Below are positions 1 through 6,516 of a DNA stretch of 32,299 bases, one piece after another. Each line of letters starts with the position of its first letter. Positions within the stretch are counted from its first letter, which is position 1. Origin of the DNA: Candidatus Gastranaerophilales bacterium (GTDB lineage Bacteria; Cyanobacteriota; Vampirovibrionia; Gastranaerophilales; UBA9579); contig JAQVCB010000015.1 of assembly GCA_028689995.1 (NCBI GenBank), forward strand, positions 5,866-38,164. The letters run 5' to 3'. Under the pieces are notes generated by a model, which was given only the letters and a program-made list of their open reading frames with translations, did no database searches and had not been told where the DNA came from. Both the position numbers and the translations under genes were made by a program.

Positions 1-313
1 TATTTTTAAATTTTTCAATAGTTTCTTTAACTGTTCCTTGAGCTCCGACATAAATTTTTATATCTGCTGCTGATAAAACTTTAAATGCTTTTGGTCCGCA
101 ATGACCTGTTATTAATGCTTCTATATCTTGATTAACTACTGTTTGTGCAGCTTGAATGCCTGCACCTTGTGCGGCTTCAATATTTTGCACATTATCAACG
201 AAATCATATTTATCGTTATCCAAATCGTAAATAATAAAGCCAAATGCTCTTCCAAATCTCAAATCAACTTTACTATCAAGATCTTTACTATTTGCAGTAA
301 TAGCTATTTTCAT
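1..313 (-). CDS. NifX/NifB-like (dinitrogenase iron-molybdenum cofactor domain) protein, 3' end outside window
   Basis: I translated the reverse strand from the ATG at 311-313; it stays open to the window edge and gives 104 residues starting MKIAITANSKDLDSKVDLRFG. The order MKIAI..., the RFGRA segment, the central DNVQNIEAAQGAGIQAAQ and the GHCGPKAFKVL stretch match the small NifX/NifB C-terminal-like domain (Nitro_FeMo-Co family), whose free-standing members are about 100-130 residues and bind iron-sulfur or FeMo-co-type clusters. No nif genes are visible, so a nitrogenase role is not supported; cluster or metal handling is the family-level inference. The gene diverges from the MerR-type regulator at 432 across a shared palindrome, suggesting that regulator controls it. 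It is absent from the ORF track because it has no stop in the window. Confidence 0.85.
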   Translation of the reverse strand, partial: MKIAITANSKDLDSKVDLRFGRAFGFIIYDLDNDKYDFVDNVQNIEAAQGAGIQAAQTVVNQDIEALITGHCGPKAFKVLSAADIKIYVGAQGTVKETIEKFKN

Positions 314-352
314 TGTAAACTCCTAATATACATGTTAATATTATACTATAAC

Positions 353-372
353 TTGACAATTATAATTGTCAA
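353..372. promoter_or_regulatory. 20-bp perfect palindrome, candidate MerR-type operator
   Basis: TTGACAATTATAATTGTCAA is identical to its reverse complement. It lies in the divergent region between the NifX-like gene and the MerR-type gene. Each half contains TTGACA, so each arm doubles as a -35 box, one per direction. Symmetry, length and location fit autoregulation plus control of the neighbour by the adjacent regulator; binding itself is inference. Confidence 0.7.
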
Positions 373-381
373 CTGTATTAT
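353..381 (+). promoter_or_regulatory. Sigma70-type promoter of the MerR-type gene
   Basis: TTGACA (353-358) and TATTAT (376-381) are separated by exactly 17 bases. On the other strand TTGACA (372-367) faces a weaker TAGTAT (348-343) at 18 bases, a candidate promoter for the NifX-like gene. Both -35 elements lie inside the palindrome. Confidence 0.6.
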
Positions 382-431
382 AAATTAAAATTTTTATAAC
401 TTAGTTAAATTATAATTTGTATGAGGGAAAT

Positions 432-818
432 ATGCAAGTCAATGGAAATTTACCTGTTTATCCTATGGGAGTAGCTGCAAGGCTTCTTGATGTTCACCCA
501 AGAACACTAAGAATCTACGAAGATGAGGGATTAATAAAGCCTTCTCGTCATGGCGGAAAGAGAATGTTTTCTCAAAATGATCTCGTATGGATACAATGCT
601 TGAGAAAACTTATTCATGATGAAAATATAAGTATTCCGGGAATCAAAAAATTATTAGAGCTTATGCCTTGTTGGAAACTAAAAGATTGTCCTCTTGAAAC
701 GAGGGCAAATTGTGCTGCTTTAAAAGAAAGAGAAAAAAGATGTTGGGAGCTTGCTCAAAAAGCATGTGAAAAATCCTGCCTGAACTGTGAAGTTTATTTA
801 AAAGAAAATTCAAAATAA
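432..818 (+). CDS. MerR/HspR-family transcriptional regulator with two-CW-like cysteine tail
   Basis: The N-terminal ~75 residues are a MerR winged helix: LPVYPMGVAARLLDVHPRTLRIYEDEGLIKPSR followed by GGKRMFSQNDL, most like HspR (LPVY start and HPRTLR..Y.D.GL). The tail carries seven cysteines in about 50 residues, with PCWKLKDC, an NC, RCW and then CEKSCLNC. This spacing resembles two-CW domains found near NifX-like proteins and suggests a metal or iron-sulfur sensor. I start at ATG 432 rather than the TTG at 417 because GAGG lies about 5 bases upstream and HspR homology begins there; this gives 128 residues. It diverges from the NifX-like gene over a 20-bp palindrome. The ligand is unknown; a heat-shock role as in true HspR is unsupported because no dnaK or clpB is nearby. 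Confidence 0.85.
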   Translation: MQVNGNLPVYPMGVAARLLDVHPRTLRIYEDEGLIKPSRHGGKRMFSQNDLVWIQCLRKLIHDENISIPGIKKLLELMPCWKLKDCPLETRANCAALKEREKRCWELAQKACEKSCLNCEVYLKENSK

Positions 819-855
819 AGAAATCCGCTGAGTTAAATTAAGGCGTTTATTCTGC

Positions 856-1989
856 TTATTCTATAAACTCTGCCAGAATTGTATTGCTGATCAAAATACC
901 TTCTGTGGTCAGTCTTAGATAGCCTTCTTTTATATCCATAAAACCTAAATTAATGTACTTGTTAATTACACTCTCATATTTTTCCATTAAATTTATTCTA
1001 TATTCAGAGTTAAATTTATTAACATCTATTCCTTTTGTCAGTCTCAAACCAAGAAATATCCCTTCTTCTATAGCTTCCTGTATTGTTACTTTATGTTCAG
1101 AAGCTTTTTCAAAGGGATTTTCTATATATTTTTCAATAGAACAGGTGTTTGAATATCTGATTCCATCTGTATAACCATGAGCTCCGAGCCCAAAACCAAA
1201 ATATTCTTCATTATGCCAGTAAGCAAGATTGTGTTTTGACTCTCGATTAGATTTTGCAAAATTGCTTATTTCATAATGCTCAAAGTTATTTTTTTTAAGA
1301 ATCCCTATTGTTTTTAAATACATTTCAACTGACATATCTTCATCAGGCAGATTTGGAGGAGTTTTTTCTGCAAAGACAGTTCCTTCTTCAATTTTTAATC
1401 CATAAGTTGAAATATGCTGAATATCAAGCTTTATAGCCTGATTTAAAGTATCTTCCCATATATTCAGATTTTGACCCGGAAGTCCATATATTAAATCTAT
1501 GCTTATATTATCAAAACCAGCGTTTTTTGCCATATTAACTGCTTCAGCAGCTTCATTTTTATTATGGATTCTATTTATAGATTTTAAAATATCATCATTA
1601 AAACTTTGAATGCCTATACTTAAACGATTAATCCCAAGTGATTTAAGGCTTTTTAAATAATCAGCATCAATTGTTCCAGGGTTAACTTCAATAGTAATTT
1701 CGGCATCTTTTGAAATATTAGATAGTGAGTTTATTCTGGAGAATATCAGCTCAAAGTATTTAATTTCAAGCAAAGAAGGAGTTCCGCCTCCAATATAGAT
1801 GGAATCTAGTTTTTGACTTTTATGACTGTTTAAAACTTCATCCATCTCTGCCAGAACAGCATTTATGTAGTTTTCCTTATAATTGTTTTTATCAACAAGA
1901 GAAACAAAACTGCAATAAAAACATCTATCCTTACAAAAGGGGACATGCAGATAAAGGCTATTTAGTGGTTTTTTTACACTTATTACCAT
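856..1989 (-). CDS. hemW: HemW, heme chaperone / coproporphyrinogen III oxidase-like radical SAM protein
   Basis: The 377-residue protein begins LYLHVPFCKDRCFYCSF, the HemN/HemW-type CxxxCxxC radical SAM motif that binds the 4Fe-4S cluster. It continues with GGGTPS, a NPGTID strand and LGINRLSIGIQSFND, all in the usual HemW order and spacing, then a C-terminal HemN_C-like region (GLRLTKGID...). The length is typical of HemW, and shorter than HemN (about 450). HemW is described as a heme-binding chaperone that delivers heme to membrane enzymes; it is often misnamed coproporphyrinogen oxidase. It is convergent with the MerR-type gene, with 37 bases between. No strong Shine-Dalgarno sequence is seen before the ATG at 1989. 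It is unrelated in sequence to the glycan radical SAM enzymes further right. Confidence 0.92.
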   Translation of the reverse strand: MVISVKKPLNSLYLHVPFCKDRCFYCSFVSLVDKNNYKENYINAVLAEMDEVLNSHKSQKLDSIYIGGGTPSLLEIKYFELIFSRINSLSNISKDAEITIEVNPGTIDADYLKSLKSLGINRLSIGIQSFNDDILKSINRIHNKNEAAEAVNMAKNAGFDNISIDLIYGLPGQNLNIWEDTLNQAIKLDIQHISTYGLKIEEGTVFAEKTPPNLPDEDMSVEMYLKTIGILKKNNFEHYEISNFAKSNRESKHNLAYWHNEEYFGFGLGAHGYTDGIRYSNTCSIEKYIENPFEKASEHKVTIQEAIEEGIFLGLRLTKGIDVNKFNSEYRINLMEKYESVINKYINLGFMDIKEGYLRLTTEGILISNTILAEFIE

Positions 1990-2121
1990 AATTATTAAAT
2001 TTTACCATTAATAAAAGTTTATAAAAAAATGAAATTTTAGAAGTCTTTGTAGTATTTTTTATTTCTCGAAGTATCATAGATTTTACCACTTTTAAATTTT
2101 TTCTAGACGAGAGGTTTTAGT

Positions 2122-2259
2122 ATGGGGATATCTAAAAAAATCGTTGGTTCAGGGTTAATTATGCTTGCAATTTTATTTTGCCAGTTCTTAAATGTTTCAA
2201 ATACCAGTCAGACTATGCAACATCATGTTTCCGTAGAACTTACCGGCACAATAAGTTAA
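2122..2259 (+). CDS. Small predicted membrane-anchored or secreted peptide, 45 aa
   Basis: This ORF is too short for the supplied track. An ATG at 2122 follows GAGAGG by about seven bases, a good ribosome binding site. The product starts MGISKKIVGSGLIMLAILFCQFL, a positively charged N-terminus and a hydrophobic stretch like a signal peptide or single membrane segment, and ends HHVSVELTGTIS. I do not recognise a family. A chance ORF is possible, but the ribosome site and hydrophobic pattern argue for a real gene. It stands alone between hemW (divergent) and a dispersed 40-bp repeat. Confidence 0.5.
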   Translation: MGISKKIVGSGLIMLAILFCQFLNVSNTSQTMQHHVSVELTGTIS

Positions 2260-2311
2260 AAGCTGTTTTTCATTTTTGAGACGACTTCTAAAAATATTAA
2301 TTAAAAAAGTT

Positions 2312-2351
2312 TTATACTAAAAATTTCAAGAATGAACCACAAATTTTTTTA
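2312..2351. repeat. Dispersed 40-bp repeat, copy A
   Basis: The 40 bases beginning TTATACTAAAAATTTCAAGA recur at 31381-31420 with one mismatch. Inside, AAAAATTT (2319-2326) can pair with AAATTTTT (2341-2348) around a 14-base loop containing TGAACCAC. The copy lies just beyond the ends of two small ORFs, so it could serve as a weak terminator. Confidence 0.75.
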
Positions 2352-2354
2352 TAC

Positions 2355-2597
2355 TTATTTATTATGAAAATTTCTGATTCTTAGTTCCTGATAAGCAAGT
2401 TTTTGAGGGCTTATTTCAAAATTAAAATCATTGATTTCGGATTTCATATTTTTATAATCTTCAATAGCTGATTTATCACAATAATAAGATTTTTTTGCAG
2501 GTTCATTCTGCATATGGCTGTTAAAGCCAAGCTTATTATTTTTTAAATTGCTGTCAATATTAGATATTTTAGTTAAAAAATCATTTTCACTTTTCAT
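2355..2597 (-). CDS. Hypothetical protein, 80 aa
   Basis: The ORF track extends this frame to 2702, but the ATG at 2597 is preceded by GGGAG with seven bases of spacing, so I start there. The product begins MKSENDFLTKISNIDSNLKNN and is polar, rich in K, N, S and D, with one cysteine and no membrane segment. I recognise no family. The upstream extension lies in a GC-rich segment unlike the gene itself and is better read as an untranslated leader. Copy A of the dispersed repeat lies directly beyond its stop. Confidence 0.5.
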   Translation of the reverse strand: MKSENDFLTKISNIDSNLKNNKLGFNSHMQNEPAKKSYYCDKSAIEDYKNMKSEINDFNFEISPQKLAYQELRIRNFHNK

Positions 2598-2735
2598 GAA
2601 GATACTCCCTTTTACTTTGCCTTGGGTGCAATTTAGTATCAAGGCATGCCGCCGGCTTATCGTCGCCGCCGAGCCTTTCACTTTTTCAAAGATCGACCGC
2701 AAATCTTTATTTTTTGCAAAAGTTATAGTTATATA
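2598..2735 (-). promoter_or_regulatory. GC-rich structured leader upstream of the 80-aa ORF
   Basis: In an otherwise AT-rich region, about 90 bases are strikingly GC-rich. Read on the minus strand, GCCTTG/CAAGGC form a 6-bp stem, GGCT/AGCC bracket a GC-rich segment, AAAGAT/ATCTTT form another stem, and GACCGC/GCGGTC bracket the 5' part. The run ends at the GGGAG ribosome site of the small ORF. This arrangement resembles a structured 5' leader, possibly regulatory. I could not match it to a riboswitch class. Confidence 0.35.
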
Positions 2736-3172
2736 GCGGTCTCATAATTATATAAAAACATTGTAAGGACAAAAATTGCCTCAAAAAATTGATAAAATTT
2801 TAAAAAATATAAAAATAATCCCATTAATACCGTTGAAAAAATTAGAATAATAATGCTATAAATAAATAAACAAAGTCATTTTCAATATAATCCAGCCATA
2901 AAATATTGATTTAGCTATAAAATAATAATAAGCAGGTTTTGAAGCTATTGAAACATAAGAAAACCAGATTTATTACCAAAACTTTACAAAATAGACTCTT
3001 TTTTATAAAAATATCAAAGAAAAATGCGGATATATCCGATATACATGGTATGAGTACGCCTAATTTTATACAAAATATTAAAAAACCAACTGCGGGATTT
3101 AAAATTCTCAATAAATTGTCAGAATTTTTTTTGAGATGCTTTAAAAAATCCGGCAGGAAATATAAGTTTTCA

Positions 3173-4267
3173 ATGTATGAAGAAATATGGCAGCAGCCTG
3201 AAATCATCAAGGAACTTGCTAATAGGTATTTGCCGGTTAATGAGTCTGTTCAAAATATCTGCCTTGAAATGCCAATTGAAGATATTAAAAATCTTTCTAA
3301 AGTCTATATAGTTGCAAGCGGTTCTTCAAGAAATGTTGGAAATATTGCAAAATATTTTATTGAAACCATAGCAAAACTTCCTGTAGAAGTTGATTTTGCG
3401 AGCGAATTTGCTCATAGGGATACTATTTTGTCTGCAAATGATCTTGTGATTGCTATATCTCAATCAGGTAAAACAGCAGATACGCTTGCAGCACTGGAGT
3501 CTGCAAAAGGAAAAGGAGCACATACTTTTGCTTTGACTAATAATCCTGATTCAGCAATACATAATGCTGCAGAGTCCAAAATGACAGTTGGAGCAGGTGT
3601 AGAAAAAAGCATTGCTGCTACAAAATCATTTACTGCACAGTTGCTTAATCTTTATGCTCTTGCTTTATATCTTGGAGAACAGAGAGAATCAGTTACCCGG
3701 GAAAGAGTAAAGGAACTCAAGCTTGAACTACATATTTTGATCCATAAAATAGAAAAATTGCTCAGAAACGATATAAATATAGAAAAAATTGCAGGCAAAA
3801 TTAAAGAATCAAAAAATTTGGTAATTCTTGGCAGAGGGACTAACTATGCCGCTGCGCAGGAAGGTGCTTTAAAAATAAAGGAAACAAGCTATATAGATGC
3901 AAATGGATATCCAACAGGAGAATTTTTACACGGGCATATGGCTGTTTTGAATGAAAATACTCCGGTTATTTCTATAATTGTCCATAATAAAGCAGGTGAT
4001 ATTAATTATAATCTTGCAATTAAAAACACCGAAGAAATTAAGCATAAACTAAATCCAGATCTAATAATAATTAAAAACCAGAAAGATAAACATATTGAGA
4101 CTTTATTTAAAGGCGCCGGTTTTATAAATATACCTGAATCAGATGAACTGATTTCTCCGATGTTAACGGTAATAACCCTGCAAATTTTAGCCGTTAAAAT
4201 GGCTGATTTACTCGGACGAGACGTCGATCATCCAAGAGGTTTATCCAAAGCAGTTACAGCTGAATAA
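3173..4267 (+). CDS. GlmS-like double-SIS sugar-phosphate isomerase without glutaminase domain
   Basis: Two SIS domains match the isomerase half of glucosamine-6-phosphate synthase: SQSGKTADTLAALESAK, GVEKSIAATKSFTAQLL, LGRGTNYAAAQEGALKIKETSYI, GEFLHGHMAVL and the C-terminal DHPRGLSKAVTAE. Residues corresponding to the isomerase catalytic set are kept: K and E of KIKE, H of LHGH, and the C-terminal lysine. The N-terminal glutamine amidotransferase domain (about 240 residues of GlmS) is absent, so glutamine-dependent amination is not expected. An ammonia-dependent, deaminase or plain isomerase role is more likely. MYEEIWQQPEII aligns with the start of the isomerase domain, so I use ATG 3173 (364 aa). 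The track frame runs back to TTG 2939, adding 78 basic residues with no clear ribosome site; ATG 3050 is a third option. A strong terminator follows. Confidence 0.85.
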   Translation: MYEEIWQQPEIIKELANRYLPVNESVQNICLEMPIEDIKNLSKVYIVASGSSRNVGNIAKYFIETIAKLPVEVDFASEFAHRDTILSANDLVIAISQSGKTADTLAALESAKGKGAHTFALTNNPDSAIHNAAESKMTVGAGVEKSIAATKSFTAQLLNLYALALYLGEQRESVTRERVKELKLELHILIHKIEKLLRNDINIEKIAGKIKESKNLVILGRGTNYAAAQEGALKIKETSYIDANGYPTGEFLHGHMAVLNENTPVISIIVHNKAGDINYNLAIKNTEEIKHKLNPDLIIIKNQKDKHIETLFKGAGFINIPESDELISPMLTVITLQILAVKMADLLGRDVDHPRGLSKAVTAE

Positions 4268-4313
4268 TAATAGTAAACAGGCAGGAAACATTTCCTGCCT
4301 GTTTACTATTATT
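4266..4313. terminator. Bidirectional intrinsic terminator between convergent genes
   Basis: A perfect 22-bp stem (4266-4287 with 4292-4313, core AAACAGGCAGGAAA / TTTCCTGCCTGTTT) closes a 4-base loop. It starts within the stop codon of the GlmS-like gene and ends 11 bases before the stop of the CheW gene. A/T-rich arms on both sides make it usable in either direction. Confidence 0.93.
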
Positions 4314-4324
4314 GATGTCTTATT

Positions 4325-4861
4325 TTAAGCTGTAGTAACTATTTCGTTTTCTTTTACTTTTTTTACCTGTGATATATTTTCTACAGCTTTAGTCACTTTT
4401 TTAAGATTAGTTATTTCATGAGTATTAAGAAATTTCTTTGGATTAATCAAAATTAATAATCTGTTTTCAAATTTGCCGACTCCCCACAGAAAATCTGCAT
4501 CTTCTGACATATCAATCGGAGGTGGTTCTATGTCTTCTGTATTAAGATGAATTACTTCAGATACTTCATCTACAATTAATCCTATAATTTCGTTATCTAT
4601 ATCCACCACCATTATTCTTGAGCCGGTTAAATCTGTTTTCTTAACATCAAGCATAAATTTTTTCTTTCCATCAATGATAGGTATAATATGTCCACGCAGA
4701 TTTATTATACCTTCTACAAATGATGGAGATTTAGGTATGTGTGTTGGAGTTTGGGGCATTATTATTTCATGAATACATGTAATAGGTACAGCATATTCTT
4801 CATTTCCAAGTCGGAATATTATCATCTGAACCTTTTTTAGACCTTTAAATTCTTCTATCAT
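4325..4861 (-). CDS. cheW: CheW-domain chemotaxis/signalling adaptor
   Basis: The 178-residue protein has a single CheW domain: VQMIIFRLGNEEYAVPITCIHEII, then IPKSPSFVEGIINLRGHIIPIID, IMVVDIDNEIIGLIVDEVSEV and the terminal strand FENRLLILINPKKFL. These are the usual landmarks of CheW, which couples chemoreceptors to the CheA kinase in the cytoplasm. A C-terminal tail of about 30 residues after the domain (TKAVENISQVKKVKENEIVTTA) is extra. AGGTG lies five bases before the ATG. No cheA or receptor gene is in the window, so it may serve a remote chemotaxis system or another CheW-dependent pathway. The promoter region holds a tandem TATACAGT repeat (4903-4918), giving two overlapping TGTATAA -10-like boxes on the minus strand. 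Confidence 0.92.
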   Translation of the reverse strand: MIEEFKGLKKVQMIIFRLGNEEYAVPITCIHEIIMPQTPTHIPKSPSFVEGIINLRGHIIPIIDGKKKFMLDVKKTDLTGSRIMVVDIDNEIIGLIVDEVSEVIHLNTEDIEPPPIDMSEDADFLWGVGKFENRLLILINPKKFLNTHEITNLKKVTKAVENISQVKKVKENEIVTTA

Positions 4862-5049
4862 GTTTCACCTGCTTTTACTCTTTAACTAACTTTCTTTTCA
4901 ATTATACAGTTATACAGTAAATATTGGAACTTGTTTTTTTACATATATATATATTTGTTGAATATATATAATTTTATAAATTCAGTTCTTATATTTATTA
5001 ATGATAAATAGTATTGTCATAAGGATTACAAAATATTTTAAAAAAGTTC

Positions 5050-6165
5050 TTATTTTTTCTTAATGGAAACACCAAAAATTGATTTGACCTTCTTTTGAAT
5101 ACCGCCGATAGTCTTATAAGGTAATAATAATCTTACTTCAGTAGCAGTCTTATCAAGATTTGCTTTCAGTATTTCAAGTTCTTCTTCTTTCCATGGTCGA
5201 CACCAGCCTTTAGAAGCCCAGGTAAATCGGCCTCTTTTTATGCCAAGCAAATATGCTCTCATATTAATTGCAGATAAAGATCGGCCTGGTATGAGTTGTT
5301 GCAATTCTTCATTAGGTTTATTATCATAATATTTGATTAAAGTTTTAATTTCTCTGTCTGTCCAGGGAGGACATTTTGTGTAAGGATTGCCTTCTATCGG
5401 CTTTCTGGGAAATCCAAGTTTTCTGATAAGCTGTTTTAATCCGCTTTCAGTGCGATTAGGAAGTAATCTAAGTAATTCTTCTCTTGTCATTGAATAATAA
5501 AATTTCTTTACTAAATCTAATTCATCTTCAGTCCAACGTCTGTTTTTAATTTCTTTAGGAGCCGGTTTACGCTTTGCTCTTCTTATACCTAATCTTGAAG
5601 CTTTATGTACAAGTGAGGAATAGGTTTTGCCGGGGAATAATTTTAGTAGTTCTTCATTAGTTATGTCTGCAGGATAATATTGTTTTAATCTGTTGATATC
5701 ATCCTCTAACCAGACTTCTGGTCTTTTTAATTTTAACTTGTAAGCGTAGAAAATTATTGCTTCATGACTACGACCAGGCAGCAACTTTAATAAATCTTCA
5801 GAGTTAATATCTGAGGGGTAGTACTGTTTTAGTATTTTGATTTCTTTTTTTGTCCAATAGTTTTTTCGACTTAATTTATATATAGTTGCTTTGCGTTTAA
5901 TCGCTCTATAGGTACGTCCGGGAAATAGTTTTAACAGGTCTTCAAATGATTCAGCAGCAGAATAATTATCCTTTAAAAGTTGAATTTCTTCGGCTGTCCA
6001 GTAATTTCTTGATTTAGTTAAATTTAATTTTTTGATTTGGTGCTTAATTGAAGGAATTGTACGATTTGGGAACAGTTCAAGAAGTTCTTGTAGAGTTTTG
6101 TGTGACAAACAATATTTTGTTAATATTTCTATTTCATCTGACGACCAAGGAATAGGTTTATTCAT
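5050..6165 (-). CDS. Seven-repeat Myb/SANT-like predicted DNA-binding protein
   Basis: The 371 residues consist almost wholly of seven consecutive ~45-55-residue units. Each starts with a tryptophan (PWSSDEI, YWTAEEI, YWTKKEI, VWLEDDI, RWTEDEL, PWTDREI, PWKEEEL), has LK.YY in helix 1, EELL.L.PGRT/S in the middle and AI...A..LG(I/L).R at the end. This is the helix-turn-helix layout of Myb/SANT-like domains (W...E...L, then PGR(T/S)..AI). Units begin near residues 7, 55, 103, 151, 213, 271 and 325; units 4-6 are followed by basic linkers. There is no catalytic or membrane domain. A GGAGAAGGAAA ribosome site precedes the ATG. It stands alone between cheW and the glycan operon. I infer DNA binding; the target and role are unknown. 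Single or paired repeats of this type occur in phage and accessory proteins, and seven in tandem is unusual. Confidence 0.8.
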   Translation of the reverse strand: MNKPIPWSSDEIEILTKYCLSHKTLQELLELFPNRTIPSIKHQIKKLNLTKSRNYWTAEEIQLLKDNYSAAESFEDLLKLFPGRTYRAIKRKATIYKLSRKNYWTKKEIKILKQYYPSDINSEDLLKLLPGRSHEAIIFYAYKLKLKRPEVWLEDDINRLKQYYPADITNEELLKLFPGKTYSSLVHKASRLGIRRAKRKPAPKEIKNRRWTEDELDLVKKFYYSMTREELLRLLPNRTESGLKQLIRKLGFPRKPIEGNPYTKCPPWTDREIKTLIKYYDNKPNEELQQLIPGRSLSAINMRAYLLGIKRGRFTWASKGWCRPWKEEELEILKANLDKTATEVRLLLPYKTIGGIQKKVKSIFGVSIKKK

Positions 6166-6291
6166 TTTCCTTCTCCACTCAAAAACAAAAAGATAAGTAT
6201 TGATTAGTATATTATTAAAACACGCTTATTACCATATTTTGTAAAATTTATTTTAATAAAATAGTACTTTGATTCAAAAGTTTTGACGAAT

Positions 6292-6386
6292 TGTTATCTG
6301 AGCGACTAAAAGGAGCGAAGAATCTCATTATTTGAGTATTGAAAATTTTGAGATCCTGAGGGCAAAGTCCTCATGCAGGATTGACA
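6292..6386. repeat. Degenerate palindromic intergenic element, copy 1
   Basis: The element starts TGTTATCTGAGCG and ends GCAGGATTGACA, with GAATCTC (6320-6326) and GAGATCC (6350-6356) as inner inverted arms. From memory this resembles the widespread TGTCATCCTGAGCGAAG..GATCTC type of intergenic palindrome. A shorter relative lies at 28816-28877. It occupies part of the 351-base gap between the Myb-repeat gene and the glycan operon, which shows no other coding potential. Confidence 0.5.
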
Positions 6387-6459
6387 CCTTAACTTTAATG
6401 AAACAATGAAATAGTTTAGAAAATTAATTAAATCGTCAGGGGTTTTTTATTTTGATAAC

Positions 6460-6488
6460 TTGTTTGTAAAAATTAATTAAAATATAAT
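6460..6488 (+). promoter_or_regulatory. Sigma70-type promoter of the heptose/glycan operon
   Basis: TTGTTT (6460-6465) and a consensus TATAAT (6483-6488) are separated by exactly 17 bases. A start near 6495 would give a leader of about 20 bases containing GGAGAGGA before the GTG at 6517. No comparable promoter is seen between the following genes. Confidence 0.65.
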
Positions 6489-6516
6489 AACAATAAGATC
6501 CAAGTGGAGAGGATTT

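Noticed and set aside
128-388. 86-aa ORF on + in the track
   Set aside because: It lies antisense to the NifX-like gene and crosses the palindromic promoter region; composition is typical of a shadow frame.
2620-2700. Possible c-di-GMP-I riboswitch
   Set aside because: Only a GACGNNAAGCC-like half is visible; the GCAAACC half and the intervening P2 hairpin are missing.
2598-2702. N-terminal extension of the 115-aa minus-strand ORF
   Set aside because: The extension lies in a GC-rich structured segment, and a strong GGGAG ribosome site marks ATG 2597 as the start.
5050-6165. Periodic DNA pattern of about 145-165 bases that might suggest a CRISPR or tandem DNA repeat
   Set aside because: The periodicity comes from protein-level Myb-like repeats; nucleotide copies are diverged and there are no uniform spacers. 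No CRISPR array was seen in the window.
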